From JALFST01 sp022779285 (GTDB lineage Bacteria > Bacillota > Clostridia > Tissierellales > Peptoniphilaceae), in NCBI GenBank assembly GCA_050313895.1, contig JBNPMI010000002.1: a stretch of DNA of 64,000 bases; one strand, written 5' to 3'. The position numbers and the translations under genes were made by a program. The notes beneath the pieces are model-generated. The model worked only from the letters and a program-made list of their open reading frames with translations. It did no database searches and was not told where the DNA came from. Shown here in pieces: positions 25,401 through 34,510 of the stretch; positions within the stretch are counted from its first letter, which is position 1; each line of letters begins with the position of its first letter.

Positions 25401-26087
25401 AATTCATGGATTGAAGGCTTTGAAGTTCCGGCAGAGGCCATTGCCTATGATAATGAGGATCTTTTCAATCTTAGGAAAAGACAGTTCTTCTTTTTCAATC
25501 AGTATGGAGAGGATCTGCTTTCCATTCTTGATGATGATATATCCAGATTCAGGACTTTTCTTCAGCAGGATGATGGAAAGATAATCAAGGAGTTAATAGG
25601 AAAACTTAACAGCTTTTTTGGAGCGACTAATGCTTCTAATTCGCGGTTACAAATATGGACGGGACATCGATACAACAATGAGCCAAGGAAGGTGCTTATC
25701 TCGGTTGGAACTGTAAAGAAAAGTGAACTAAGCATTGGTCGTCCCAGACTCCTGCCGAGCATGCAGGAAGGAATTGATATGCTTCCTAATTATATTCGCT
25801 TGGAGAAGAAGTCTTCTCCTAATACCTTCCTAAAGGTGGATTTTGAGATGTACCTTTTGCTTAATGAGGCTCAAAGAGGTGTTCCCGTTTTGTTTACGGA
25901 ATCTGATCTAGTTAAGAAGGTATGGCGGTTTATCGAACAGCTACAGTCATACAGTAGTATTGATGATGAAGATATCGTGGATATTGGTCTGATGGATGTT
26001 CAGAACAAGAAAACCATTATGGTGAGCCTTGACAGGGAAGACAATAAATATTCATCGATTGAAAGCGAAAAAACAAGGGAGGCATAA
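22497..26087 (+). CDS. DruA/DUF4338-like protein fused to a P-loop ATPase (DptF-like part)
   Basis: Residues about 170-600 match the DUF4338/DruA pattern: RTMQYLIRD, RDDFIGWN, VCGAIPPYNEILGGKLVALL, then TTSLYYVGSSQYNRL and GYGTMHISKAT. From about 680 a second module begins, with Walker A GNPGDGKTHI (725-734, K731), a Walker B-like LVVFDLSKRE and a zinc cluster CRSCPLRSNC (C854, C857, C863). This half has the size and place of DptF, the ATPase of Dnd restriction. I know no standard family joining both. ATG 22497 or TTG 22491 may be the start after AGAGG. 1196 residues. Role: probably the sensor or motor of a four-gene defence operon. Confidence 0.7.
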   Translation: MLNREIPFRPKLEGDFRIRFYNAVSSITEQTSLFEIEQIANDEIRWVQDECTYNLEQRKKYRAIWMLFRDLTRASWKACYRDGVLYMSLPNLNGANFHDSSSPEVKSLLRKWMSESRHERLVSYTDFIQRMERKNSSGHSIDELIADGQELSNRIRKAKDGAIDVSEAVKPYLQLVVENERDEYTGIKTSEIWRYFRLTWSTPAETTPGRTMQYLIRDAAHPMHAVMGIASLENCAVQITCRDDFIGWNQKAFIDRIIKLDSEQARAEFDRLLNYIEVGISGIDYEELCTQATVDNPTDEDIQQLLDIATSAEQRRQELLKEGVIDGIDEEDKSDLGSISKETEDALYRRKRAEQLGRLLMAKKELLAVYRSENFNSIWVDFCNSEAGNSSIRTALVAQKTQHIGSSLMELNVCGAIPPYNEILGGKLVALLALSPQVIHDYKERYSNKASMIASRLKGKDVVRPADLVYVGTTSLYYVGSSQYNRLKIPGSIFNDDYDVVWKKLGMTIGYGTMHISKATTLSLTEATSDGFTRINHVFGEGASPKMRLLTMAIRELLESTNEDSKDFSKHAMSRIVYGACLAKNTVQYLMGEADKPDYYTDVSKYQEGTQKIIDYWTNRWLKSRLNFEPIHQRICDFDKKSLMVGYQINDDERWKFEKLEEVPQMPANDENKVGLQFVRDFYRGMSAYADHTDPKLLTGIHLKTKLDDAVLNAARSGKDVVLTGNPGDGKTHIIRMLKGEIEKLTVPMVIELDASTLSDEEIYSHWKQAHKDGKAFIIAINAAVLYSVYKNYPTFEPVKNAYGQMADAIVFHKKDIATSPLVVFDLSKREALTPEILNQAILKMTDESHYSECRSCPLRSNCVVHKNRALLRNDLFQQRLGLVLERVSLRGYHATIREIQSFISYLIFGDRSCKQLNQTAGNSEYDLVNLIYSGKGALFDEIGKAIDPVNISHPIWDERILLNDIDSNSWIEGFEVPAEAIAYDNEDLFNLRKRQFFFFNQYGEDLLSILDDDISRFRTFLQQDDGKIIKELIGKLNSFFGATNASNSRLQIWTGHRYNNEPRKVLISVGTVKKSELSIGRPRLLPSMQEGIDMLPNYIRLEKKSSPNTFLKVDFEMYLLLNEAQRGVPVLFTESDLVKKVWRFIEQLQSYSSIDDEDIVDIGLMDVQNKKTIMVSLDREDNKYSSIESEKTREA

Positions 26088-26092
26088 CTGTA

Positions 26093-27586
26093 ATGGAAAG
26101 AATATACCTACGCGAGGCACGTGGAGATGTTGATAAAAAATATGTTGGATTTACTCCAAATGGGTCTGCAGTTAAGCCGGTCCATATTGCGGGAGGGTCT
26201 CTGCGCTGTATCTACGGTAAATACAATCGCACACGAAATATAAAGAAAATGGCACTTGTTTCTGATGCGAAGGGTAATGTGCCTTCTGGAAATGACGCTG
26301 ACACGATTTATCAGGAGTTAGAGAATAAGGAATTAATTGAAGATAACGTTACAGAAAACTCAGTCGAATCTATGCGGAATGAAATGCAAAGACTGCTTTC
26401 TGTAGATAAAGGTGTTTATGTCGTTAAAGGATTGAAGGATGGGATGATTTCTTACTCTGCTGGTTCAAAATATTTTTTGACTAGCAAGGCGATGTATGAG
26501 GATGCTGGCGAATTTATGGGAAGTATCGTAAGAACCTATTGTCCTGACCTTGCAGAATATATAAGTGAACTTCTTGACAGAGGAACAGATGCAATTACTC
26601 TGTTGTTTCAACCTGTTCTTGAGGCTGACATGGAGGAATTCACTGACCAGAATCAATATGAGGATATCCCTGCGTTTCAGAGCATGAATGACCAAATGAA
26701 ATGGTTTACCACTGGCATTGCTGAAGCCGGTTCATGCTTGTTAGACAATCTGCAGCATCATCCTAATCCCTTGACACAACTGAGGCTTTTTAACTTTTTT
26801 TGCATCTTTAACTTGATTAGATATATGGCCTTACTAGAAGCCTTTTATTGTGGGGAGTCCGTTAGACCAATTCTTCTTGATTTTAGCGGTAAAAGCCCAA
26901 GCTTTAGCAGTGTTGCTCGTGCCTCAGAGATGTCTTATACGCAAATGTATAAATCCATCAACAGATTTTATGCGTGGGGCTATGCGAAATGGCTTGAAGA
27001 CGACAAGGGGTATACAAAGGATGATCTTTTAAATTCCGAAACCCCAGCATATGAGGAAGGTAAAAAGGTATCGAAAACGAGTAAGGAGGAATTAGATGCC
27101 TTGTGGACGCTTGCAAAGGAACGAGCGAGTAGTCTTGATGGGGAGGAAATGTATACAGCGTTTGGCGAGACAATGTATGACATGCTTGCGTTGGAGGCTT
27201 CTTCACATCCGGTTAATTATTTGAGAGCACTCGGTAACTTATCAGGGATTCTTTATCCGCCCGACAAATTTCATCCGAATAAGCGCTTTGTTATTTCACA
27301 GGATATCTTAGAGATGCTCCTGAGGAGTTGCGTTAAATCAAGTGAAGCAATAAGTGGTCAAGATATCAGAAAGCGTCTATGGGACCGCTTTGGCATTATT
27401 ATAGGCGGCGGACAATTTGAAATGACGACGCTTCACCAAAGTGGCATGATCCTTCAGATCGACGAAGATGCTCTAGAAGATAATTTTTCTGCCTTTGCGT
27501 CCGTTCTTGAGTCAATGGATTTTGCAGAAATTATGGCAGATGGCATTTTGCAGATCAGATTAGGAGGCACTGAAAATGATAGATAA
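26093..27586 (+). CDS. Unrecognised protein of the Dpt-like operon
   Basis: 497 residues, starting five bases after the upstream stop and overlapping the next gene by 11 bases, so it belongs to the operon. No motif I can name. Composition is soluble, with a hydrophobic Phe-rich stretch (LRLFNFFCIFNLIRYMALLEAFY, about 232-254) and a C-terminal segment (WDRFGIIIGGGQFE) that resembles a winged-helix. By size and place it is the counterpart of DptG, which bridges DptF and DptH, but I see no direct sequence proof. Confidence 0.55.
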   Translation: MERIYLREARGDVDKKYVGFTPNGSAVKPVHIAGGSLRCIYGKYNRTRNIKKMALVSDAKGNVPSGNDADTIYQELENKELIEDNVTENSVESMRNEMQRLLSVDKGVYVVKGLKDGMISYSAGSKYFLTSKAMYEDAGEFMGSIVRTYCPDLAEYISELLDRGTDAITLLFQPVLEADMEEFTDQNQYEDIPAFQSMNDQMKWFTTGIAEAGSCLLDNLQHHPNPLTQLRLFNFFCIFNLIRYMALLEAFYCGESVRPILLDFSGKSPSFSSVARASEMSYTQMYKSINRFYAWGYAKWLEDDKGYTKDDLLNSETPAYEEGKKVSKTSKEELDALWTLAKERASSLDGEEMYTAFGETMYDMLALEASSHPVNYLRALGNLSGILYPPDKFHPNKRFVISQDILEMLLRSCVKSSEAISGQDIRKRLWDRFGIIIGGGQFEMTTLHQSGMILQIDEDALEDNFSAFASVLESMDFAEIMADGILQIRLGGTENDR

Positions 27587-30500
27587 GCAAGAACTTGTTA
27601 TAGAACTTCTCGCTCAGCACTTGGCTGCATTAAAGGTTGGCATCATTATTAAAGGGGTAGATGGAATCTCTCCTGAATCAATAATTGCGGGCATAGCATC
27701 AGATAGTCAGCACTTATATGGAGCAGTTATAGGATATGACGGGGTAAAGGAGCATGCAGAGAAGAACTATGATATTACAGATTCTATAGAAAAGGCAGTT
27801 TTGTGGAGGAGTATTCCGGAGTGTGCAGGACGCATAGTCGTTTTTATAAAGACAGATACTGACAAGCTTCATTCTCTGTCTGAGTTTGAGAATATAAGTA
27901 CAAGAGACATCTCTCGCTATTTACTTGAGAAGCAGATAAACAGCGACAATAACACACCCACGAATAATTTTTGGTCCGCTTTAGAAAAAACCTCTGACTA
28001 TTACACATTTGAAGCTGTTGAAGATTTTGTTAATGCAGTCGCGGGAAGTAAAAGACCTGGGGACGCAATACCTAAAAATATGTGGCGGTTAAACCTGCTT
28101 GAGGATAATGACATCCTTGGCACGAAGAGCAAGCCGGAGGATCGCCTTGCTCAAAATCGAGATATGATTTTTGCTATTGGGCAGCTAAGTGAAGATTCGA
28201 GAAAAAAACTTAGCCGTTCACTTGTTCGCTCGAAAGCAAAGGATAAGGCTCGCTTGCAAGCAGCCTATCGTAGCTTACAAAATTTTTATAAGTACGGTAA
28301 TCAGGATACATTAAAGGATCTCGACCTTACTACTGTTCAAGAACTCTTTTCCGCCTCACAGAAAAAAGAGAAAGCGAAGAAGAAAAAATCTCCTAATACA
28401 CCCGATGTTCCGGAGCCTGACGAGCCTGATTCCAATACTCCTATTCGTCCTAAAGAACTTGATAGGTTGGTTTCTGATGCCATCGTTTTTGGTGATGATG
28501 AGGAACAAAAGGACATAAGCAATCTTCTGGATGAGTTGGACAAGCACTACGATACCGAAACTGAGGAAAATGATGATTCGATTCCTCCCATCGGAGGCAT
28601 TTTCGAGGATCGTAGTATTGCTCTTGATGCTCATCAAACAGACTTAAGAAAACTTGTCGGTAAGTTCTGCAGCCTCAATTCATGGGGTGGCATCATGGAA
28701 ACAGACGAAAGTGTTCTGAAGGATGCTATTTCCGCTGATATTAATGCTGCGCACATATTTGACCCTGAGAATAAGGATGCTGTCATCTCCTTTGTAGGAG
28801 GAATAGATGGAAACCAGCCTTTATTTGAGTTTATCAAACAGTTTGATGAACAGTTTGATAGTAAAGGCTTAGAAGCTCTTGAGAGATTTTCTCCAATAAT
28901 TGATAATCTCAAAGCCGCCAGAGAAAAGCTTCTTACACATCTTGACCTGATTATGTATCATCCGGTTCTTTTGTTTGGCGCTTCTGAAAAGAGCAGGAAT
29001 GATCTTATTGAGTATATTCAGGCTTGGGAGCAGTTATATCATGCTTTCTGCAAAAATGAGCCTACCATGAGAGAGATAAGTCCAGGTGGTACAAGCTTTA
29101 TTGCAAGAGCAATATTGCTATTGGACATACTATACGTAAAAACTCCAAAAGAATGGAAGGGTATTTTGTTGCCGCTTCATCCTATTTATTTGTGGCGATA
29201 CTATGAGGTTTTTAGGACACTTCCAAATAAAAAAGCTACTCTTGCAGAAGAGGATAAGGATGCACTAGCAAAGGTTCTTACACAGTTACCACAGGTATTA
29301 AGCTTTATTGTTGCTAATAATCTCGTGACAAATACATCAGAGGATCGTATTTTGCCCTGCTCTGGAAGCATTGAAATGCTACCAACGTTTGAGAATAAGA
29401 CGAATCGGTATCTGGGAAATGATGGTACGGAATCAATTGAGGAAATTCTTACGAGATGGATCGGGTTTGCTCCATATACAAGAAACGAAATCAGGATTTG
29501 CTCTGTTGATGCCCCAGACCTGATTGGAATAATCCGTCAAGTCAAGCATTTCATGGACAAAAATGAAGTAAAAAGAGTCGTTTATGATGTTTACCTTACG
29601 AGAAATCAAAATGGAAACACCGAGTTTTCAAAGCTTGATTATTCTGGCAAGGACTACGAAATAGGTGAATTTATTAGAAATGATCGAATTGCAATTAGCA
29701 TACATAATTGCAAGGATTCTACCGAAGTTAAAACGGCACTAGAGTTTAGGCCGGTACATGTGGCTTTTTATTTTGATCAGTCCTCTTATGCCATCGAGTA
29801 TGGTCCGAATAGTCACAACCTGTATATTAATCCGCTTGTTATCACCTATGAGTATGATTTTGATGAGATTCAGCACAAGGGAACAATCTTCCCTTCATCC
29901 GAGTCTGAATCTGGACTTATAGGAGATTATAACAAGCTATTAAGGTCAGCGGATATCATAAGCAACAATATGAATCCAAGAACGACATATAATGGAAACG
30001 CAGACATGACCGCCGTTGTTTCTACTATAAAGGATGCGCAGACCCAATGGCTCGTTGTAGCAGATAGAGATACAAATAACTATCAGCCTCAGTCTGCTGT
30101 TCCTATTGGTGAGATGCAGTATGACAAGCGAATGGTTAATGCTTGGGCGGCAGACAATTCAAGGATAATTACGCAGTATCTGGATCTTCTTCGGGGTTAC
30201 AACCTTTATCCTAAGAAGGACACACTTGTTGATATATTGCGTCAATTTGGGCACATTGCTTCGAACGGGTTGATTAGCATACCAAGGTTCGGCGCAGATA
30301 CGCAGGCAATAGACAATAAGAAGAAGGGGCTAATAGGAACACTTTTTGCAGCGTCCTGGTATATGAAAAAGTATGACGATGCACTTGTTGCATCTTTAGA
30401 TGACGATAAGGCTCGCCTTTGGTTGCAAAATAGTAAATATGGAAATGAAAGAGCCGATCTTGTTGGTCTTCATTATGATGCGTCTGAAAACAAGCTTTAT

Positions 30501-32357
30501 GTTGAACCTATTGAGGTAAAGACTAGAGATGAATCTCCAGATGCGACAATAACAAGAGATGAGACGGATTCCAAGCGCTCTAACATCTCAGGTCATGCCG
30601 CAGAGCAGATAGCATCTATGGTTGAGCTATTGCGAGAGATATTCTACTCGGATAAAAATTCAATGGATATGTTTACCTCTGCGCGGAGGGAGGTTTTGAA
30701 GTATCAAATTGTTTCTGAGTGCTTCAGAAATGTGCATGATTCTGATTGGCAAAAGAGATGGTATCTAATCTTGAAAAAGGCCTTCGGTAGTGGCGAAAGT
30801 GAAGGACTTAAGATTGTAGTTTCTGGAATCCTTCTTCATATAAAGTTGAATGAGGCCTCCGGAGGCGAACATATACCGTGTAAGAATCCTGATTATGACG
30901 ATTGCTCAATAGATTATTGGAAATTAACTGCAAAAGAAATTCAACACGATATCCTTGGCGAGAAAACTCAAATAAAGGAATCAATCACTCCGGATTTCGA
31001 CAATTCTGAGGAATCTGATCAGGAAACTGAATCTAGTGATGACGCCTTTATTGATACTGACATAGAGGTAACGAAGGGCGAAGCGAAGCCTGACAATAAT
31101 GCAGTAGGACTGTATTCTACGGATTTTTCTGATTATGGTCAAAAGGGACAGATGGTCGCTGAGGGGAATCCAAGCAGTGCACACATTCTCAGAGATTCTG
31201 GTTCTACACCATATGGGACTAAAAAAGATGGTGAGAAAGAAAATACTGGTGTCAGCCGATCCGAGATAGATCAGTTGGTTAAGGATTTTAGGCGCTCGTG
31301 TGGTGACTATCATGTTACGCTTAAAGAATGCAATGCAGAGGATACTGTTGTAGGCCCTAGCGTTATAAGATTGAAATTTAAGCTTGGACGTGGACAGGCC
31401 CTGCAGGGATTACAAAGCCATCTCGAAGATATTGGCAGAGAAATGAAGAGGACAGGCGTAATTATTCAACAGGTGCCAAATTCTGATGAACTCCTGTTGG
31501 ACGTGCCGAGGCTTAAACGAGAAAAGGTATTGTTTAGGGATGTGATTGGCTCATTACCAAAGGTCACTTCCCCTGAGCAGTTGTATTTCCCGTTGGGACG
31601 AACGCCTAATGGCACGGATCTTTTTGAGGATCTTGGAGAGATGCCTCATATGCTCGTGGGAGGAAGCACGGGCTCTGGTAAATCAGTATTCCTTTTCTCG
31701 ATGCTTGCCGCAATGCTGATGACTCATCCTCGAAAAGAAGACTTACAATTGATTCTTTCTTCAGCAAAGCTGGAGGATTTCATCCATTTTGCTGGGCTTC
31801 CGCATCTATACTCTGGCAGTATTATCTCAGATGCTGAGGAGGCCACTCGCGTAATAAAAGAGGTGGTCTATGAAGAGTCGGAGCGCAGAGGAAAATTATT
31901 AGCTGATGCAAGAGTTGCTAACATTATAGAATACAACAAGATTGCAACTGAAAAACTCGCTCCAATTGTTGTTGTGATAGATGAGTTCGCGGATTTGGCG
32001 GACCAATTAGAAACAAAAAAGGAACAGAATGCTTTTTATAAGCCTGTACAGCGAATAGCCCAAGCTGGTAGAAGCAGAGGAATTCATCTTGTAATATGTA
32101 CGCAGAGGCCAGAAGCTAAACTGGTTCCTTCAACGACAAAGGCTCAATTGAATGGCCGGGTTGCGTTGCGTGTAAATGATGCCATTTCTTCTAGAATGAT
32201 TATTGAGGAACCTGATGCCCAGTATCTACAGAAACATGGAGACATGATATATAGAAATGGTGATGTTATAGAAAGAACTCAGGGATATTTAATCGAAATC
32301 CCTGAGTTGGACGAAATAGTTAAAAACGTAATAGATGGGAAGTATTTGAAGAGGTGA
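27576..32357 (+). CDS. DptH-like protein: PD-(D/E)XK-like region plus FtsK/HerA motor
   Basis: 1593 residues. The N-terminal about 230 residues are unassigned; residues about 255-300 are a KKEKAKKKKSPNTPDVPEPD linker. Residues D961, E980 and K982 (ERADLVGLHYD, then EPIEVKTR) form a D-x18-ExK arrangement typical of PD-(D/E)XK nucleases. After an acidic linker (about 1120-1230) the C-terminus is an FtsK/SpoIIIE-type motor: Walker A VGGSTGSGKS (K1369), Walker B VVVIDEFADL (D1469, E1470), AGRSRGIHLVICTQRP and the GDMIYR motif. Architecture, size and order match DptH of DndFGH. TAGGAGG sits before ATG 27576. Probable DNA-translocating nuclease of the operon. Confidence 0.72.
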   Translation: MIDKQELVIELLAQHLAALKVGIIIKGVDGISPESIIAGIASDSQHLYGAVIGYDGVKEHAEKNYDITDSIEKAVLWRSIPECAGRIVVFIKTDTDKLHSLSEFENISTRDISRYLLEKQINSDNNTPTNNFWSALEKTSDYYTFEAVEDFVNAVAGSKRPGDAIPKNMWRLNLLEDNDILGTKSKPEDRLAQNRDMIFAIGQLSEDSRKKLSRSLVRSKAKDKARLQAAYRSLQNFYKYGNQDTLKDLDLTTVQELFSASQKKEKAKKKKSPNTPDVPEPDEPDSNTPIRPKELDRLVSDAIVFGDDEEQKDISNLLDELDKHYDTETEENDDSIPPIGGIFEDRSIALDAHQTDLRKLVGKFCSLNSWGGIMETDESVLKDAISADINAAHIFDPENKDAVISFVGGIDGNQPLFEFIKQFDEQFDSKGLEALERFSPIIDNLKAAREKLLTHLDLIMYHPVLLFGASEKSRNDLIEYIQAWEQLYHAFCKNEPTMREISPGGTSFIARAILLLDILYVKTPKEWKGILLPLHPIYLWRYYEVFRTLPNKKATLAEEDKDALAKVLTQLPQVLSFIVANNLVTNTSEDRILPCSGSIEMLPTFENKTNRYLGNDGTESIEEILTRWIGFAPYTRNEIRICSVDAPDLIGIIRQVKHFMDKNEVKRVVYDVYLTRNQNGNTEFSKLDYSGKDYEIGEFIRNDRIAISIHNCKDSTEVKTALEFRPVHVAFYFDQSSYAIEYGPNSHNLYINPLVITYEYDFDEIQHKGTIFPSSESESGLIGDYNKLLRSADIISNNMNPRTTYNGNADMTAVVSTIKDAQTQWLVVADRDTNNYQPQSAVPIGEMQYDKRMVNAWAADNSRIITQYLDLLRGYNLYPKKDTLVDILRQFGHIASNGLISIPRFGADTQAIDNKKKGLIGTLFAASWYMKKYDDALVASLDDDKARLWLQNSKYGNERADLVGLHYDASENKLYVEPIEVKTRDESPDATITRDETDSKRSNISGHAAEQIASMVELLREIFYSDKNSMDMFTSARREVLKYQIVSECFRNVHDSDWQKRWYLILKKAFGSGESEGLKIVVSGILLHIKLNEASGGEHIPCKNPDYDDCSIDYWKLTAKEIQHDILGEKTQIKESITPDFDNSEESDQETESSDDAFIDTDIEVTKGEAKPDNNAVGLYSTDFSDYGQKGQMVAEGNPSSAHILRDSGSTPYGTKKDGEKENTGVSRSEIDQLVKDFRRSCGDYHVTLKECNAEDTVVGPSVIRLKFKLGRGQALQGLQSHLEDIGREMKRTGVIIQQVPNSDELLLDVPRLKREKVLFRDVIGSLPKVTSPEQLYFPLGRTPNGTDLFEDLGEMPHMLVGGSTGSGKSVFLFSMLAAMLMTHPRKEDLQLILSSAKLEDFIHFAGLPHLYSGSIISDAEEATRVIKEVVYEESERRGKLLADARVANIIEYNKIATEKLAPIVVVIDEFADLADQLETKKEQNAFYKPVQRIAQAGRSRGIHLVICTQRPEAKLVPSTTKAQLNGRVALRVNDAISSRMIIEEPDAQYLQKHGDMIYRNGDVIERTQGYLIEIPELDEIVKNVIDGKYLKR

Positions 32358-32363
32358 TTACTG

Positions 32364-33044
32364 ATGTCTGGGCAGGAGATTAAATACGGCATATTTAAGA
32401 CAGAAATCAAAAACCGTTTTCTGTGCACTGTGAATGTCGACGGGATAGACACGCTATGCTATATTCCCTCCTCCTGCAGACTAAGTAACTTTATTAACAT
32501 GAAAGGCCGAATGGTATTGTTATTGCCTATAAAGAAAGAAAATGCACGGACGAAATATTCCGTGTATGCCATTCGGTACAGACGAGGCTTTGTACCCGTA
32601 AACTTGTCGAGTGTTAACCAAGTTATAAAAAATGAGCTTAATAGAAGAATTTTTTCCTTTTTGGGCAGCAGAAAGAAAGTTTTTGGTGAAAAGAACATTG
32701 ATGGTTATAAGAGTGATCTTTACATAAAAGATAGCGATACAGCCGTTGAAATTAAAAGTATTCTTTCTTTTGGCAAGGAAGCTTTGTTCCCAACCGTATC
32801 CTCAGAGCGAGCTAATCATCAGCTAGAAAATATCAGGGAACTTCTTCTGACCGGACATAAAGTATGCTATATGTTTATTTCTATGTATGGAGGTACAAAG
32901 CAGATAACTGTTAATGAGGAGCAAACAGAATACGCTTCTCTTTTTAGGGAATGTATAGAGGCCGGTATGACGGTTCGTGGGTTTTCCTTATATATGGATA
33001 ATGGTGTGCCAAGGGTGAAGACAACAGTCAAATGTATCCTTTAA
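32364..33044 (+). CDS. SfsA-family nuclease in the defence operon
   Basis: 226 residues, six bases after the DptH-like gene. The C-terminal half matches SfsA: YKSDLYI (D118), AVEIKSI (E129, K131), KEALFPTVSSERANHQLENI in place of the family EVKSVTL and FPDAxTERGxxHLxEL, then GHKVCYMFI. The N-terminal OB-like part, CYIPSSCRLSNF, replaces HCPNTGxM. SfsA proteins are PD-(D/E)XK-type DNA/RNA nucleases, usually encoded alone. Here the catalytic triad is kept and the gene is last in the operon, so it is likely an added effector. The call rests on motif order over the whole length. Confidence 0.75.
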   Translation: MSGQEIKYGIFKTEIKNRFLCTVNVDGIDTLCYIPSSCRLSNFINMKGRMVLLLPIKKENARTKYSVYAIRYRRGFVPVNLSSVNQVIKNELNRRIFSFLGSRKKVFGEKNIDGYKSDLYIKDSDTAVEIKSILSFGKEALFPTVSSERANHQLENIRELLLTGHKVCYMFISMYGGTKQITVNEEQTEYASLFRECIEAGMTVRGFSLYMDNGVPRVKTTVKCIL

Positions 33045-33357
33045 AACTCGTTCATTGAATTAAACCTTTCAACGATAGCCATACTTTTTAACGATTGCAG
33101 ATTGGGGGTGTCGCTTTTGACTACAGCAGCCACAACAGCATACACATACAAAGCCGCAGACGCGTTCCGCTCTGCGCCATGGAACACAGAAAAGCCCAGA
33201 AACAGGGCGGTTTTCGGGCTAAAAGCACATACGGGCATTGTATCAAAGATGAGGTCTTAATAGATACGGCGCGAGTGTCGGGATTTGATGTCATGCACAG
33301 CTTGAATCTTTTAACGATGGGTGTCGCAGAAAATACGGAAATGAGGTGTTTAAACAC
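33045..33357. other. Gene-free interval with a repeated short motif
   Basis: No convincing gene. TTTTTAACGATTGCAG then GGGTGTCGC (33086-33117) is echoed by TCTTTTAACGATGGGTGTCGC (33305-33325), suggesting a small internal duplication. AGCCC near 33193 pairs with GGGCT at 33217 as a weak hairpin. Likely debris between the operon and the Fic gene. Confidence 0.4.
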
Positions 33358-34359
33358 ATGAGTGAATACAAGCCGCCGTTCCATACGACGGACAAGATTA
33401 CCAATTTAGTTGCCGCTGTTAGCGAGCAGATCGGCAGGATCAAAGTGCTCTCACATGGCAATCTGAATCCGCATCTGAGAAAAGAAAACAGAATACGGAC
33501 AATTCATTCGTCTCTTGCCATTGAGCATAATTCCCTTTCTCTTAAACAGGTTACGGCCATCGTTGATGGAAAGCATATCCTTGGAAACCCGAATGAAATC
33601 CGGGAAGTGAAGAATGCCTACGACACATACGAGATGATGCTTTCTCTTGATCCCTATTCTGTGAAGGATCTGTTGAAGGCGCATAAGATGATGATGGAAG
33701 GTTTGATTCCGGAGAATGGGAAATTTCGCTCCGGAGGGGTGGGCGTGTTTGATGGGGATGTAGTCGTCCATATGGCTCCTCCCGCGAGACTTGTACCTGG
33801 GGAAATTCAGGATCTGTTCGACTGGTACAAATCCTCTGAAATTCACACACTGATCCGCAGTGCGATCTTCCATTACGAGTTCGAGTTTATCCATCCGTTT
33901 GCTGACGGAAATGGCCGCATGGGCAGGATGTGGCATAGCCTGCTTCTGGGCAAATGGAATGAGATATTCTACTGGCTGCCGATAGAAGAGCTGATTCGCT
34001 CCCGGCAGCAGGAGTACTATGACGTTCTCGGAAAATCAGACAGGGAATCTGATAGCAGTGCATTTGTCGAGCTCATGCTGGAAATCATCCTTGATACTTT
34101 GAAAGAAACGACGGTCGTAGGAAATACTGACGAGGCGGTTACAAGGACGAATCCTTCAGTACAGAAGCTGCTGGATGTTCTCGGTGACGAGGAATTGTCC
34201 GCGGCTCAAATCATGGAGAGACTTGACCTTTCTCACAGACCGACGTTTCGTAAGAACTATCTGAATCCAGCATTAGCACAAGGAATTATCGAAATGACAA
34301 TTCCCGACAAGCCTAACAGCCGAAATCAGAAGTACAGGGGAAGACAACTTGATCGCTGA
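33358..34359 (+). CDS. Fic family protein
   Basis: The Fic motif HPFADGNGRMGR (179-190) is complete, including the catalytic His and the Asn/Arg of the anion hole. Fic enzymes transfer AMP or other nucleotides to protein hydroxyls. The inhibitory helix near the N-terminus reads SSLAIEHNSLS, the (S/T)xxxE class II type, so it is probably self-inhibited. The C-terminus (LLDVLGDEELSAAQIMERL) forms a winged-helix, typical of Fic-HTH proteins. ATG 33358 follows GAGGTG; GTG 33346 is an alternative. 333 residues. The three CGACCAAGATA-like repeats beyond its stop are noted separately. Confidence 0.9.
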   Translation: MSEYKPPFHTTDKITNLVAAVSEQIGRIKVLSHGNLNPHLRKENRIRTIHSSLAIEHNSLSLKQVTAIVDGKHILGNPNEIREVKNAYDTYEMMLSLDPYSVKDLLKAHKMMMEGLIPENGKFRSGGVGVFDGDVVVHMAPPARLVPGEIQDLFDWYKSSEIHTLIRSAIFHYEFEFIHPFADGNGRMGRMWHSLLLGKWNEIFYWLPIEELIRSRQQEYYDVLGKSDRESDSSAFVELMLEIILDTLKETTVVGNTDEAVTRTNPSVQKLLDVLGDEELSAAQIMERLDLSHRPTFRKNYLNPALAQGIIEMTIPDKPNSRNQKYRGRQLDR

Positions 34360-34395
34360 CCGACCAAGATAAGCGACCAAGATACCGACCAAGTT
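34345..34395 (+). repeat. Short tandem CGACCAAG repeats after the Fic gene
   Basis: CGACCAAGATA occurs at about 34360 and 34373, and CGACCAAGTTA near 34386. In one frame this reads TDQD..., reminiscent of the TDQVTDQV linkers of AlbA/ATPase regulators, so it may be a fragment of such a gene. Confidence 0.4.
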
Positions 34396-34510
34396 AACGG
34401 CGGACTGGGTTGAGGCCTTGATAAGGGCATGATGAACCGCAAGGGAGCGGGTTGAGACGATGGCCTCCCTCCTGCCCGCCGTATTATAGGTAGAAAAAGC
34501 ATGTGGACAA

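Noticed and set aside
22497..33044. Complete Dnd phosphorothioation system
   Set aside because: None of dndA-E is visible in the window; only the restriction-like half resembles Dpt.
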